In this document: positions 21,887-33,954 of the stretch, piece after piece
Position numbering within the stretch: position 1 is the stretch's first letter
How the letters are laid out: each line of letters starts with the position of its first letter
Source: Trichostrongylus colubriformis
Taxonomy: Eukaryota; Nematoda; Chromadorea; Rhabditida; Trichostrongylidae
Length of the DNA stretch: 64,000 nt
Assembly: GCA_963978905.1 (NCBI GenBank)
Contig: OZ022259.1
Span: 21,054,068-21,118,067 of the forward strand
Direction: 5' to 3'
Program-made: the position numbers and the translations under genes
The notes under the pieces: model-generated
What the model was told of the DNA's origin: nothing
The model's input: only the letters and a program-made list of their open reading frames with translations
The model's database searches: none

Positions 21887-22741
21887 ATGAGCAAACAACA
21901 TAGGAGGCGTGGAGGCTGCCAAAGAGTCGGAACGAAGTAGGCATCACATTGTGAGGAAAATCGAATGCAGAAATGAAAAATAAGAGGATTTTAAAAGAGT
22001 TCATACCCACATTATATCACTGATAACAAGAAAATCTTTCCAGCGGCCTTTCTCTAGGAAAATACAGAATGAAGCAGATCTTACGAAATCGAGACGGTAT
22101 AACATGTGGTGAAGCAAGTGAGCAAATAAAAGACAATGGTTCGGCCAGGGGAAAAACTAAAATGTGCGTCATATCTCAAGCAGTAACCAGTTGACAATCG
22201 TGGGTGGATGACAGAAACCGTTGACGGGCTGAGCTAGGACGGAAAGAACTGCAAAAACACGCACCACACACTCATATATACTGAGGAAATCCGCTGGCGG
22301 ACTTTATTATTGATACAGGAAACCTCAACGGTGAAACAACAATCGCAGCTGTTATGATAGTAGATCGCTGAGATCGAAAACAGCACTTTCCTTCATTGTT
22401 TTTGTTCTGAAATGTCTGGACCACTGTCACAAAGTTATTTAGTTGGTTAGTTCAGTTTTGTGTGATGTTTTCATTAGTTTTCAGAATTTCACTACGATAA
22501 ACACCTAACCCAGTACCCTCATATGCAAGCACACATGTGCTATATGCAATTAATTGATGGGGTTCCAAAAAAAGAAGTTGAAAAGAATTCCGCAGTTGTT
22601 TGACCATTCACACCTCATTATCTCAGCGCAGTTAGGGGAAGTTAGAAAATGAGAACAAGAGGTCGGATACGTATTCAGGACTATTATGCAATGATTCAGA
22701 TACAAACATTTGCTGCTGCTACTGATTTTGAACCCGTCGAA
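21887..22741. other. no supported gene
   Basis: After a TTTCCAG acceptor at about 22041 a 48-codon frame (GLSLGKYRMKQILRNRDG) runs to a stop. The length is within chance for an AT-rich region. Confidence 0.25.
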
Positions 22742-23012
22742 GGCAGGCCGTGTTCACACTCTGTGCCGGATGTGTACACTTATGACAAAGGATCGCTTCC
22801 CGGCGTCGCACTCGCTGCACCATCAATACAAGTCGTTTGGAATTCCGCTCGAGACGCAATGGGCTGGTACCGAGAAGGATCTTCAAAGATTGCAGTTTGG
22901 AAGCTTCGGAAGTTCGCCTATGTTGTAGTTTTTGCTGTTTCAACAGATAAATTACAAACAACTCGCACGCGTCGCGCGCTCGCCGCGGGCGGCCGCGCGA
23001 CAATTCGATCAA
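22742..23012. repeat. fused pieces of dispersed repeats
   Basis: GGCCGTGTTCACACTCTGTG (22748 on) is a terminus of the GTTCAYAC MITE superfamily. ATGTGTACACTTATGAC resembles the terminus of the element at 26935-27222. The stretch GGCGTCGCACTCG...TTGGAATTCCGCTC...GGGCTGGTACC (22803-22872) matches repeats at 26512-26610 and 39985-40113. Confidence 0.55.
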
Positions 23013-23040
23013 ACGGCTCACACCGGTCGGAGGCAGCTTG

Positions 23041-23212
23041 GGCCGTGTTCATACTTAGTGCCGGCAGGGCATGGCTGCGTTTATAGGCAAAAAAGCAGAT
23101 AGCACAGGGGAAGAACAGAGACGACGAGGCAACGAGGCAGTGTGGTATAGGCGGAGACGCAGAGACACATAGTCACACCCTTGCGCCGTCACCGCAGAGT
23201 ATGAACGTGGCC
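23041..23212 (+). repeat. GGCCGCGTTCATAC MITE, copy 4
   Basis: Left GGCCGTGTTCATACTTAGTG; right GCAGAGTATGAACGTGGCC. The interior keeps GGCGGAGACGCAGAGACAC. Confidence 0.85.
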
Positions 23213-24957
23213 TTGGGAATCAAAAAATCTACGGTACGGTGTGCTGACCTGGATCGGGTTAATCCAAGCCTACCTAAGCGTGATAGAGACGGAAAGGCTG
23301 CGATGGACAGCCGGAGTTATGCTTTTGAAACATAATTCGCAATGACATCACACATCAAAGGGTCGGCGGGCCTTCACTAGCCGACAAAAATCACGAAGCT
23401 CGGCTTCTATGGCATAGCGACGTTTTCCAAACAAGTGAAAGCGTCATTTCAAGGTACCTCTATGCCTGAATGTACACGGAGTGCGCCAGAGAGAGAGAAA
23501 GCGTTGGATACAGCGGTGGCTTGACACATTACCTGGGACTAACTGACATATTATTTGTGCGCTGCTTTGCTGAAAGAGGTTTTTAGGTGGATCAGTTTTA
23601 TTGACGGCCTGACGTTTCGACCCCCACGGATAATGTGAACATCATGCCGAGGTTTCAAGAAGAGAATAACTTGGAGAATCCAATTGACATACTTTTAAAT
23701 TGACATACGTCATGAAGAATGACGTCAATATATGTATTAGAAGAGCGGACTCTGCCATCCAGCGCGATGAACGCTGAAGAAGACGAAAAACAAGTTTCAG
23801 ATGCCTTATGATTAGTTGGCTGCGCATTCCAGGATTGCTAATGGGTGAGCGGTACCTTGAACGTCGTTGTCAGGAGGCATCACACTACTTCAGAGGTATG
23901 AATGGGCGTGGCAAAAACAGCCCAACGGTGTCCTACCACAGAAGAGCGAAGACAAGATCGTGGCTGCTGCTGATCAGCATGAACTGCGTTTTCAAAAGAC
24001 AAATGTCGTTACTGAATAAAAGTCCCCCCAAGGACTTGTACGTCTCGACGAAGCTCAGCGAGTAACTGGGCCATTCTGGCTTCAAAACTTTATACACAAT
24101 TGCGAAACCTGCAGGTGAACACCAGGTGAACAGCAGCAGAGGGCGGCAAAAAGTGCAAGCAAATGCACTGACGAATCGCTGAGCAGCTGGCTGGTCGAAA
24201 GTCAAAATTTAAATTTCTCGTCAAAGAAATTTCTCGGTTCAGAAGAAATGCGCAAGAGTGATAGAGAATGAGTCTTTATGTTGATGGATGAGCAAGATCC
24301 CCTGGATGTGTGGATGTGGATCATTAGGACAAAATATGCACCCGAACTAGGCGTGCTGTATTTAGTTGGGTCCTTGACAATCACTTTTTTAGCGTAATTT
24401 TTAGGCGATGAAAAGAAAAACCTTGGGGTTCAACTACATATGACGCTCGTAGCTTTCATGCATGGCACAGTATCCCGCCTTGCGAGGTCCTGTCCTGGGA
24501 ATATATGCCCACATGTTCTACGCCATTTATTGCCCTAGAACCGTGCTGATGGAAAAAAGAAAATCTATGGCTGGAGCAGTTGTTTCACATTTGCAACATG
24601 ACAAAATGGCTAGGAACCCTGCAATTTTGCCAGACACCGACCTTTTCCTTACCAGGTAGAATTCTGAACAGACCGGTAGTTGCCCTATTTTTTAGTACGG
24701 CAGGATATTTTATACATCTACCTCGAACACCTCGAATCTCTTCAACGGTAGTCGCGCTGTCTTTGCAGGACACATCTATAAAAGATTGGATAATTTCTTG
24801 CAAAATGCCACACTATCTCCGGCCAAACGACTTCTCGAAGGGGTGGCTCCATATGCTTAGTAAATTCTCCGGTCTTTCGCACGATCCAACATTCGGTCAA
24901 TCCGGATACCCACTGGTTGCATGGGTCATCGCTTCTTCGAATCGTGGCAGGCAAGTG
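23213..24957. other. mostly unassigned; one Penelope-type terminal motif
   Basis: On the minus strand 23640-23601 contains GGGTCGAAACGTCAGGC followed by TCAATAAA, a signature seen at ends of Penelope-like elements. Minus-strand frames at 23642-23827, 23933-24205 and 24585-24916 look partly protein-like (for example FTKHMEPPLREVVWPEIVWH) but could not be tied to a family or splice chain. Confidence 0.35.
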
Positions 24958-25136
24958 GGCCACGTTTATACTTTGCGCCAGCAGGCGTGGCTGCGCGTGC
25001 GTCCCCAGGCAGCGAAGCAGAGTGGCACGGGAGAGGTGCAGAGACGATGCAGGAAACGAGACAGGGTGGCATAAGCGGAAACGCAGAGACACGCAGCCAC
25101 GTCTTGCCGCTAGCACCGCAAAGTATAAACACTGTC
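24958..25136 (+). repeat. GGCCGCGTTCATAC MITE, copy 5
   Basis: Left GGCCACGTTTATACTTTGCG; right GCAAAGTATAAACACTG. The interior matches copies 2 and 6. Reading through it creates long chance frames on both strands. Confidence 0.85.
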
Positions 25137-25419
25137 ATAGGTGTTGCGGCGACTACGTCGGTGAAATTGGAGACACAGCACCCACAATCAGAATCATAAG
25201 CAACCATGAGCGATCTCTGTCAACTTGCAGTCGCTTCCGCAAGTCCTTCAAGGCTGATAGAAGAATCCTGGTCTAATCCTGTAGATAGTCTCAGCGACGT
25301 TTCTGATACAAGCCCTCCTCAGGCTCTTGCAGTATGAATTCCTTCAAATAATCGACACAGTACACATTGCTCGTTCCATCAATCACTTCAACATCTCCTG
25401 TTTATTATCGCCCAGTCTG

Positions 25420-25770
25420 TACCCTTTAAGCCTCCTGTTTATTCCAAGCTCAAGCGTAGATCCCCGTTGCTCATTGAGATTCTCGAGGGGGCGCCAGCAA
25501 CGACTTCATTCGTCCTTGTCGCAAGCCAGAGAAGTCCAATGAACCTTTCTGGCTCCGGAGACACTCAGCCTTTCGGGCAGAGTCTCTGCGAAGAAGTCTG
25601 ACCATCGGGCCTGCGGTCGTCCAGGTGTTCGTTTGACGTCCCGATGGATCCGGTCGGTTACCTCACTAGTCCAACGGTCATCGCGATATCGCATGTGTCT
25701 GGTCCATCTAATCTTCGATTCCTTGGCAAATACGGCAGCGTCCCTGATATTGGTCAAAATGGTAGTGAGA
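25420..25770 (-). pseudogene. RTE-type non-LTR retrotransposon, 3' end of the RT ORF
   Basis: Reads KIRWTRHMRYRDDRWTSEVT, then DVKRTPGRPQARWSDFF, then ARKVHWTSLACDKDE. This is the characteristic RTE endonuclease-RT tail (RW.GH..R..D.RW, GRPP.RW.DF, W..LA.DR..W) that is abundant in strongylid nematodes. A TGA replaces the Trp after DKDE; WRPLENLNEQRG follows in frame. The rest of the LINE is absent, a typical 5' truncation. Confidence 0.85.
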
Positions 25771-26717
25771 CCTGGGTGTTAAAGGCACACCTCGTGAAAA
25801 GTTGTGAGAGCTATTGCGCGTGTTATAGGATGTAGAGGCCCTGGTTTACGCACCAGTAAAGAAAACTGAATCAAAACCCCTCACAACCACTAAAAAATAA
25901 AGCTGTATTCAGTCCTCGTACGAGTATTGGAGATTGTAGGAGGGCTTCTGCTCAATGATATCGCGCACAATGCTACGATATCACCTATTCTTCCCTGTTG
26001 AAGCTACCTTCGCTATTGATATCGCTGCTTTATCTTGTCTTATCGCAAGTTTTCCTCTCGTCTAAGCCGGGTGTGATTCGGCTCGATGGGCTCAACTCGG
26101 CTCAGGTCGACCAGGCCGTGCGCGGCGGGGGTGAGCCGTGGCGCACAACCATCCAAGGGTCTACCTGCCCTCAGAAAGTAAGGACCACTTTGATTATCGC
26201 GTGGTATGCCTTTAAACAATGGTTCTCGTGTTTAGCAGTGAGCATAGAACCATTTTTGTTGAAGGCAGTGAGCCTAATCTTTGCAAAGTACAACCCCCTC
26301 TCCAACTGCGGATGACTGCTATGATATGAGTTTGTGTATCTGGAAGCGGTCTCTTTGAAGGCCCTTGAGGATTAGCTCTTAATTTTTGATTGCTAACTTG
26401 CCTCCCACGACTTCAAAATCAGTAGCACGTTGAGGTTTTTTCGACCTACGCTCTTCAAATGCGATTTCCACTTCCGCTGAGACTGCATGGACGTGCAGCC
26501 ATATGTCGAATTTTCGCTTTGCGGCGTCGCACTCGCACGCCATTAGCACACTTGCCGCTGTCGGTGGAATTCCGCTTAGGACGCGCTGGTACCATTGAGG
26601 TCCTTTGAAAGCGCTGTTTTTTTCCTCATTATCCAAAAGCGAAAACTTTTGTGCCTTAAAAAGACAAAAAAGACAAACAAAGACAAAAGGCCGAGCGTAA
26701 ATTCGACATCACGCCCA
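25771..26717 (+). other. candidate signal-peptide-like exon (25998-26177) and a dispersed repeat (26512-26610)
   Basis: The frame ending at a good donor (AAA then GTAAGG at 26178) reads LPSLLISLLYLVLSQVFLSS, then KPGVIRLDGLNSAQVDQAV. This is a hydrophobic leader followed by a soluble segment. No in-frame ATG is present, so an upstream exon or a different start would be required; unrecognised. Separately, 26512-26610 (CGCTTTGCGGCGTCGCACTC, GGAATTCCGCT, GGTACCATTGAGGTCC) belongs to the repeat family seen at 39985-40113. Confidence 0.3.
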
Positions 26718-27344
26718 GACTGCATTCATGCTTTGCGGCACCGGTATCGACGGGAGCGATCGTATTCGAAGCCGACAACGCTGGCACTGTTGCGAAGCGC
26801 TCTTTTTATAACACTCGATCAAATTTTACTACTATGAAGATTGTGCCGAAAGCCAAGCAAATTTTGCCAATGTTTCGCCAAGCCAACATTCGAATCTCGC
26901 CAAAGGTTCGCTGGACTCCCACATCGATCATCAGAGTGTGTGCACTTATGACGGAAAATCGCTTCGCGGAGGTCGCACTCGTGGCGCCATCAGTACGACT
27001 TGCGGAATCGATTGTCTTTGGGAGCTCGGCAGAGCGTGGCTGCGTCACCTCTGCACTTCCACCCATGCCACACTGCCTCCTGCACCCATGTTACCCTGCC
27101 TCCTCCAGCCATACCACACTGCCTCGCTTGAAGGCTGTCATGCCCTGCCACTGATACTCGCACCGGCAGAGCCGCTCGTAGCGCGCGGCTGCGCGGAAAT
27201 CCGTCATAAGTGTGCACACCCCGATCACAATACTGTAGTGTGGTTCAGTCGAGCGTTATAAATGGAGCGCATAGCAACAGGGCCGACAATGCCGTAGCTC
27301 ACCTGTCTCCGTCGACGTCAGTGCCGCAAAGTATGAAAGCGGCC
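26718..27344 (+). repeat. GGCCGCGTTCATAC MITE, enlarged copy 7
   Basis: Left GACTGCATTCATGCTTTGCG; right GCCGCAAAGTATGAAAGCGG, CC, then TAA. The element is 627 bp instead of about 170 bp because another inverted-repeat element (26935-27222) lies inside. A related right end occurs alone at 34140-34172. Confidence 0.65.
26935..27222. repeat. nested inverted-repeat element with TGTGTGCACTTATGACGGA ends
   Basis: TGTGTGCACTTATGACGGAA near 26935 is inverted at 27203-27222 (TCCGTCATAAGTGTGCACA). A similar terminus is present at about 22766-22782. The element is inserted within MITE copy 7. Confidence 0.65.
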
Positions 27345-27913
27345 TAATCAACCTAAAATACTACCCCTTTGAGACTTCCTCAGCCAATGCTCCACCCTGA
27401 TGAGAAAATCGCAATATTTGTTGGTGAGGCTCCGACTGGCGGCGTTATAGTTCAACGAACACCTCCATCCCAGAGGATAGGCCAGGCCCTCACTCTGGTG
27501 CTAAGAATAGGATTTGTACACTGATCACATTTCACGGAGTTAGTAAAGCCGGCTCCCCTCATTCCTCAAGCACGTAGTAAAAAGAGTACATGTTGTGCAC
27601 TCAGCGTAATTCTCTCGATACGATGGAGTGTAAAAGAGAAGAAAGAACAAAGAGGAGAAAAAGGTCAGGAGATTTTCAGCGTTGTGAAGAGTACGAGATG
27701 AGTGACACAATCTACTGCTGAACTATGGTGCAGAGTTGGAGAAAGTTAAGGACGGAATACTGCACTATTATTTTCACGTTCTGAGTACCGAAGTCCTCTG
27801 ACGTGAGCGCCTATCGCCGATCTGCACGGACGAACACGGCTAAAAATGATCGCAATGGCATCGAGGTCATCCAGAGGGTCCGTATAATGGATATTCTGAA
27901 TGGACCCCGATAT
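27345..27913. other. no gene recognised
   Basis: Only scattered short frames. The segment 27850-27905 (TGGATATTCTGAATGGACCC) resembles 30762-30815, so it is probably part of a dispersed repeat. Confidence 0.35.
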
Positions 27914-28063
27914 GCCACGTTCATACTTTGCGCCGGCAGGGCGTGGCTGCGAGGCAGCGTGGCCCGCGGGAGGTACAGGGACGGCGCATAGGATGGCAAA
28001 GGCGGAGACGCAGAGACACGTAGCCATGCCCTGCCACCGGCAGCGCGAAGTATGAACGCGGCC
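27914..28063 (+). repeat. GGCCGCGTTCATAC MITE, copy 6
   Basis: Left GCCACGTTCATACTTTGCGC; right GCGCGAAGTATGAACGCGGCC then TAA. Shorter interior than copies 2-5. Confidence 0.85.
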
Positions 28064-30508
28064 TAACATGGAAGTGCAAGTGCGCTGCCGAATCAGTGAG
28101 GTGAAAAGTAGTGGCCCAGGAGTCCTTCTCTTAGCTACTTTGCTTGAAGATGGGATGAATGTGAATTTTATCATGCGCAATGAAGGATTGAACCGAGTAC
28201 ATAGCTCGCACGATCGTACGATCGCATGCATGTGTCGTCGTGCCCAATCTCACTTGGGCGTACTATTTTCCCTCAACAGCGCTGGTCTGATACTAGTCAC
28301 TGGCCGTGAGTTGCAGAAGGAAAATAGCACCCACAAGTGAGAAGTCGCAGACAATACACGCGACCACTCGATCGTGCTAGTCATAACTTCGCTAGGTATA
28401 ACCGAAGTTTCACGCACATTTTAAACGGTATTCAAAATTCGCGCGCGATTCACGCATGTTTTGTGCTGTCATCCGCGCCTCTTCCTTAAAAAGCGTCACC
28501 TTGAGTCAACCGGTATGAGGCCCATTAGTTGGCTAGTTGGCCCACATACCAGTTGGCTTAGAAGACGCTGAGTGCCGCTGTCCTTTATCTGTCTGCACTC
28601 TAGTCCTCCGGGTAGAGATGCATAGCAAAAGTGTGAACGGTCTAATGGCGACTGTAATTCGAAGGGAAGCGTCGTGCAACAGAAGTCTGATGGACACCTG
28701 TTTTCACACTGACCATTGTTTCTGACGAAATGTGCCTTATTAGATACTCCTTATACTCATTCCTTGCCATTGCCATTTTCAGAGGGCAACTTTTAAAAGT
28801 TTTTCAAGATTTTCTGGGTGAGCTTCAACTCCGAATAGAAATGCAAAGACGAGAAATAAGTTTTCTGAAACTTCAAAATGGAGGTGCAGATTTCTTAACA
28901 GACTGACTTTGATACAGAATCATTCAGATTTGGTGGGATTGTCGCGGAATTCGGAGGCATTTCGTGATAGAACCATGCAATCCGACCATGTTTGCTTATG
29001 TACTGTGAAATCCTGTCGACAGTGGCAGCGTTGCACTTTCTAGAAACGCTGAGTACTCGAGTGTTTGTGTAAGACTGCAAAATCTCTTGAGAGTTTTCAG
29101 TTTGCAGAATTTTCTATATTCCTTTGTTACGTTTACAAGAGTGGTTCCAGCAAAGCAGGTTTTCCCAGGAACTATGACCTACCAGAGGACGGAGAATTCG
29201 CACCACATCGAGGGGGTTATTCAACTGTTGCTAACCTGACTGCTCCATTAATAAGTCACTTATGGTCAGGGAATGGGTACGATATTCAAGCAAAAAATGG
29301 AAGTAGGAATGCTAAATGACACAGAATCAAAGAAGAAATCAAAAGACAGCGAAAAAAATTTCTGGGAATGAAGGTTCTCTGCAACCGATTAATTTTTACA
29401 GCGCACGTGTTTGCCGACTAGGCTGCTGCAAGGGCACTTTTCGCCCCTTCCACCCATCGTCAGCACCCACTAGCCCCGTACCCACTAGCCTACCTTCACA
29501 GTAGGCATATTCACTCCCATACGGACAACACAACAGATCCCTGCTTCATAGAGTAAGCGGTACAAAAGCGACAGAGGCTTCTCTGTACAGAGCGCCTCCG
29601 CTTCGGCTTTTCTTCAGGCCGTGGTAAAAAGGACTAGCCGTCACCGTTCTTGCGAATTTTTTGCGCCACGCTTTCGAGTTCTTGTTAAAAGCATGGTGTC
29701 TCATAAATACGTCCGGATTGTGAAGGATATTTCATGAATACGGTAACAAGGCAACCGTGTGGTAGTTGGGTGTCAGGGAGCAATTGAAAAGCGGCGAACC
29801 TCTGCAGCTGATTTACTTTGGATCCTGTTAGAAGAAAAGACTCATTGTTGCAAACGGTGCCCCATGGGCGGCCCGGATTGATCGCGGTCCTAGTGTGCAT
29901 AACTGAACTAGTAGGGGTATGATAACTGCGTTAGCCAGGCTGACGCCTGGAAACTTTCCCCAATGCCACCAGACTGCACAATGACAATAAACGGTACGAT
30001 ACTTACGTATGCGGTGCAAGAAGGTTGGGGAATTTCCTCTAGAGACGCTTGGAAGAAATTACACGAAAGAACCAATACATTTATATGAACTATTAGCATA
30101 ACCATACAAGACATAGGAACTGTATTATAACACAACTCACGCCGGGCTCTCGCTGCGAGCCCCGTCCGACGACATTGTACATTATGTTCAGGTTACTTTC
30201 AGGAAGTTGGAACAAATCCATTGCTTGTTCGAAGGGCCCAAGCCCCGTGCTGCCGCCGCCGCCGGCCTTGGTAGTGAGGCCCCGTGTGAATAGATGAGAA
30301 TGGTGGACGTACTACACGGTGCGGATCCAGAGAAGACGACTGCCGGGGGAGGTCCGTGATGGTGCTGCGGTAGGCAGCCATCGCACGTTGCCGCGCGATC
30401 ACGGAATATGACCAACATGGCAAGGCGGCGGTCAAACCCACGAGAACCCGCGCACCAAAGGAACTAAGGAGCGATCCTCGCCATTCGCGACACTCATGCC
30501 CAGACAAT
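28064..30508. other. largely unassigned
   Basis: A plus-strand frame at 29065-29319 contains FPRNYDLPEDGEFAPHRGGY and looks protein-like but lacks clear splice sites. A GC-rich island at 30230-30520 has open minus-strand frames that may represent a divergent gene (donor CTGAAA then GTAACC at about 30200). Nothing recognised. Confidence 0.3.
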
Positions 30509-30748
30509 ATGACTGTTTTAAACGAAAAAAGATCTCAGCCGGAACACGCATGTTACTTGCGGCTGAGGCCCTACGGCGGCAAGAGCCGAGCCATTCTGTT
30601 TTGGGAACTATTTATTCAACGAAGGAACGATGAGAACACGCGGATGCGTTCCAGTAATGAAGTAATGGGAATGATTTCCCCGCAACCCATTGCCCTTATT
30701 ACTGACAATCTGGGAATAGGACCTGCACCGTTGGACGAAGACGACTGA
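30509..30748 (+). CDS. candidate 79-codon protein, function unknown
   Basis: ATG at 30509 opens MTVLNEKRSQPEHACYLRLR, followed by YGGKSRAILFWELFIQRRN and a tail ending APLDEDD-stop. Alternatively TCTCAG at about 30541 could be an acceptor, making this a terminal exon starting PEHAC. The mixed composition, acidic C-terminus and lack of a comparable antisense frame favour real coding. No family is recognised. The stretch just after the stop resembles 27850-27905, so a repeat origin cannot be excluded. Confidence 0.4.
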   Translation: MTVLNEKRSQPEHACYLRLRPYGGKSRAILFWELFIQRRNDENTRMRSSNEVMGMISPQPIALITDNLGIGPAPLDEDD

Positions 30749-31359
30749 GTCTGGTCGAAACGGCATCAAGGCCAACTGAGGGCTCCCATCATGGATATTC
30801 TGAAAGGACCCATATGTGTGTGCTCCAAGAAAAGTGTCTAGACGCCTGAATCAAGGAGAGCCTCAACTAATGAAGTGCAAAATCTCAAGAATTGCATAGT
30901 GTCGGTGCTCATGGCACCGCAAGTGCAACGCCGCAAAGCGAAAATCCGACACAAAACTACACACCCCTCATCCGAATTAAGGGTGCGATTGTGATAGAAC
31001 CAGCTGTAATCTCAAAATGAAATGGTTGTGTTAGTTTTTTTAAAATATCAACTCTGAACAAAGGAAGATTGTAGTGAACTATTGTATTTATTCTTGATTC
31101 CGTATGAGTTTAACTCAAAATAGATTGATTAGTCAAAAAGAGCCCCATTCCTGAATGAATCCCCAAAAAAAGGTCAAGAGGTCAAGAGAGAATGTGAAGT
31201 TTGTAGAAGAACATTTCTGTAAAATGAGAATAAAAATTTCCTGGGAATGTACCAATAAGAATGGAGATGTTGGCACTGAGCGGAGCGCTTGCCACCGGAT
31301 GAGTCCTACAACTGACAAAGGATGAAAAGCCCGCCCATATCACGGGATGAAATTGATCG
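30749..31359. other. no gene seen
   Basis: Includes CGCAAGTGCAACGCCGCAAAG near 30918, an inverted fragment of the GCGGCGTCGCACTCG repeat. Otherwise AT-rich and featureless. Confidence 0.4.
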
Positions 31360-31635
31360 GTGTATGAAAACAGACATTTGACGCTACTGAAAATGTGTTT
31401 TAATGATAATCACATGATCTTGAACAACACTGCAGTCAGAAGAATCCTCAGACGCCTGAACTTTGTGACTCGACGTCAGAAGTTTGTCCTTTCGGACATC
31501 GAAAATCGAATGTCTGAAGCGAAAGTCAGGTACGCAAGCAAACAAGTAAAGATAGCCGATTATTGGCTGATTCTTGGGCACTGCCGTAGTGTTTTTCAAC
31601 GCGTGGCCAAGAAACGAACACCACCTGTTGTTTGA
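31360..31635 (+). pseudogene. Tc1-like transposase fragment (tentative)
   Basis: The frame contains NNTAVRRILRRLNFVTRRQK followed by LSDIENRMSEAKVRYASKQ and a Trp, resembling the second helix-turn-helix and linker of Tc1-like transposases (TVRRRL..LG...R....L...N...RL.FA..H...W). No catalytic DDE segment follows and no terminal repeats were found, so only a fragment remains. Confidence 0.45.
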
Positions 31636-33707
31636 AGCGACTCCAATCGACTTTGTATTCTTTGTTAGTTTAGTCAACAACTGAGCCTAACGAATGTACT
31701 CACCACAGGCAACCTGTTTATTGAGTTTCCTTCGGGAGCTTTGCTGAAGACATCAGGCTAGGTAGGTAGTGGGCCAAACATGCTTGACACTGTATGTACC
31801 CACATAAGTTCACCCTCGAGGAGACAGATCGTGTTTTAGTTGCTCAGAGGAATCGTCCATAGAAGTTTGAATATCTTCCCCCACATTCCACACATACATA
31901 TGTCGTACTTTTTTTTTACTGTGCGTGGCCAGCAAAGTTTCACGCGGAAAATCAAAACGTGGCAGATATCCCTCCAATCCGAGTTGCTGCTTTTTGGATT
32001 TTCGATTCCTGCATGAAGCGAAGGAAATTTCGGTTCTCTTGTGCTTCTGCGCAAGTACTGTATTTAGTACAGCGATTTTTTAAGGAACCACATCCATGAA
32101 GTTTCCGTGTCTCCTGTAAGATAGGTGTGATGTTCAAAAAACGCCTCGCGGAGAATCGTCAATGAGATATGGTTCATACATTACATCCTCAAGTTATTCC
32201 CGTTCGGTTGGGGGTTTGTGAAAATGGAAATTTCCCTTTAGCAATGCTGACCTTGTATGCTTGACAATTGGATCCTCTACCTGCACTTTTTTCGGATACT
32301 AGGCAAGTAAACCCTTGCGAATCCTTTCTGATTGTATTAGCACCTGGTAAATTACTATATGTGAGAAAGCCTACTTTCTCTCCAGTTATACCGAAATGAG
32401 AGGTAGGACTCAGAGTTTTGGGGTTTTAAACTCTCAGTTACCCTTTACAGAACTTTCCCTGACCTTCTCCAACTTCATATTTTCGCTCAAAGCTGGTAGG
32501 TTCCAGTTATCTGCGCCAGAAAATTGTATGACGATCGTTTGTGATATGACCCTGAGACCTCTAACTGTACCCCACCCCTAACCCAAGTTGATTACCCTCG
32601 CCTATAGAGGAGGAAAACTCCTCAAAATATCTTTGAAACTTGATCTAGAAGCTTGATCTAGGACAGAGGAGCCAGCTGAGCTGACAACAACCTCAACTCA
32701 TGCTTTTAGAAGATTTCTATATGAGAAAAATAAGCCCATTGAATATTTAGGCCCGTCGAAGAAGGCCAGGCCTTAGCCCAACTTCTAATTTGCGTGGCTG
32801 ATCACTGTAAGCCTAATCCATCACAAATCCATGAAAATGATGGTAAATTTCGACATCACCGAGAATTTTGTTCAATGCCCAAAGTACTACAGGATCGAAT
32901 CTCAGCATTTTTCTCTGTGATCAATCAAAACTCTGGTCAGGTGATCTTTTCACACACGCAAACAGACAAGTTCAAAGGGATATGAGCAACAAAAACAATG
33001 CCAATCGTCTGTAAACAACAAGGAAGTCCCGTCGTTAAGTAAGAGTTCTTGTGTCGACCTTTTGAAAACAACAGTTGAGAGGGAGCTTGAAAGTGCAGCC
33101 AAGGGCCTGAGACGGCCTCGACTTGAACTAGCTGAGTTGGCCCTTCTTCAGACAGCATCGATTTTCACGAGCAGTTGTTTCGGTCATGTAGAAAAGTGTG
33201 TCGCGAAAATTCCCGCGGAATCAAGCCGTCAGTGACAACGCCGTTAAATATGAAGTATTCTGCACGTAATGACGGCCGTCTCCTTGTTAGCTGCTCATTG
33301 TAGCTGGTTCTTACCCAATTTTTGAGAAAAATCCACGGCCGGATCAGAGAAAAGTATTAAAAGCCGTGCCCTGCTTAGGTACCCTGTTGCTTTAGCTTTA
33401 TGCTGACCCAACAGTCAACGTTCAGGGACAAGCTACGAGATAAATAGTACTGAATTTTAGTAGGAAAAGAAAAGAAGAAAAATGACAGATGTGCACAAGT
33501 ACGTAGGCGGGTATCACGACACTCTATTTGGGTCACCGCCTATGCGAATTGGGTCGCCGCAAGCGCCACGTGCCTTGCCGCGCTCTAGGAGGAGCGACCA
33601 CCGTCTCTTGTGCAGCCTGACCAGATCGGTGTGTCCTGACGCGCACCCCAAAATGATAGTGGCACTAGAGGGTTGTATGGGTGTGCGTGATTATATAATA
33701 GTAGGGT
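31636..33707. other. no gene assigned
   Basis: A minus-strand frame 32137-31952 begins after a TATCTTACAG acceptor and reads ETRKLHGCGSLKNRCTKYST with further Cys, to a stop. It is a weak terminal-exon candidate. The remainder (32140-33700) shows only short chance frames. Confidence 0.3.
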
Positions 33708-33913
33708 GCTATCGCAATGAGGGGGGGGGGCATTTTATAAAAACTTGCACATCTAGGAATCTTGAAGGGATCCTTGAGGAGTAAATCTGCACATTCAGGC
33801 GTATATTTTAGGCTGAGCCTTAGTGGAAAAGAGAACGGATTTCTTTCCCCTTTTAGGCTTAGGTAAAAATAATGTCTATAGTGGGATGCCCCCCCCCCTC
33901 CCATTGCGATAGC
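33708..33913. repeat. MITE with G/C-tract termini
   Basis: GCTATCGCAATG at 33708-33719 is inverted exactly at 33902-33913. Immediately inside are a 10-G run (33721-33730) and a 10-C run (33889-33898), which also pair. Confidence 0.75.
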
Positions 33914-33954
33914 AATAGTAATAGTATACCAACTACACTATTCGAATCTTGGCA

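Noticed and set aside
22649..23086. 145-codon plus-strand frame
   Set aside because: Composed of fused repeat fragments (MITE termini and the GCGGCGTCGCACTCG repeat) and runs into MITE copy 4.
24742..25276. Several 90-125-codon frames on both strands
   Set aside because: Mostly readings of MITE copy 5, whose GC-rich interior is open in several frames.
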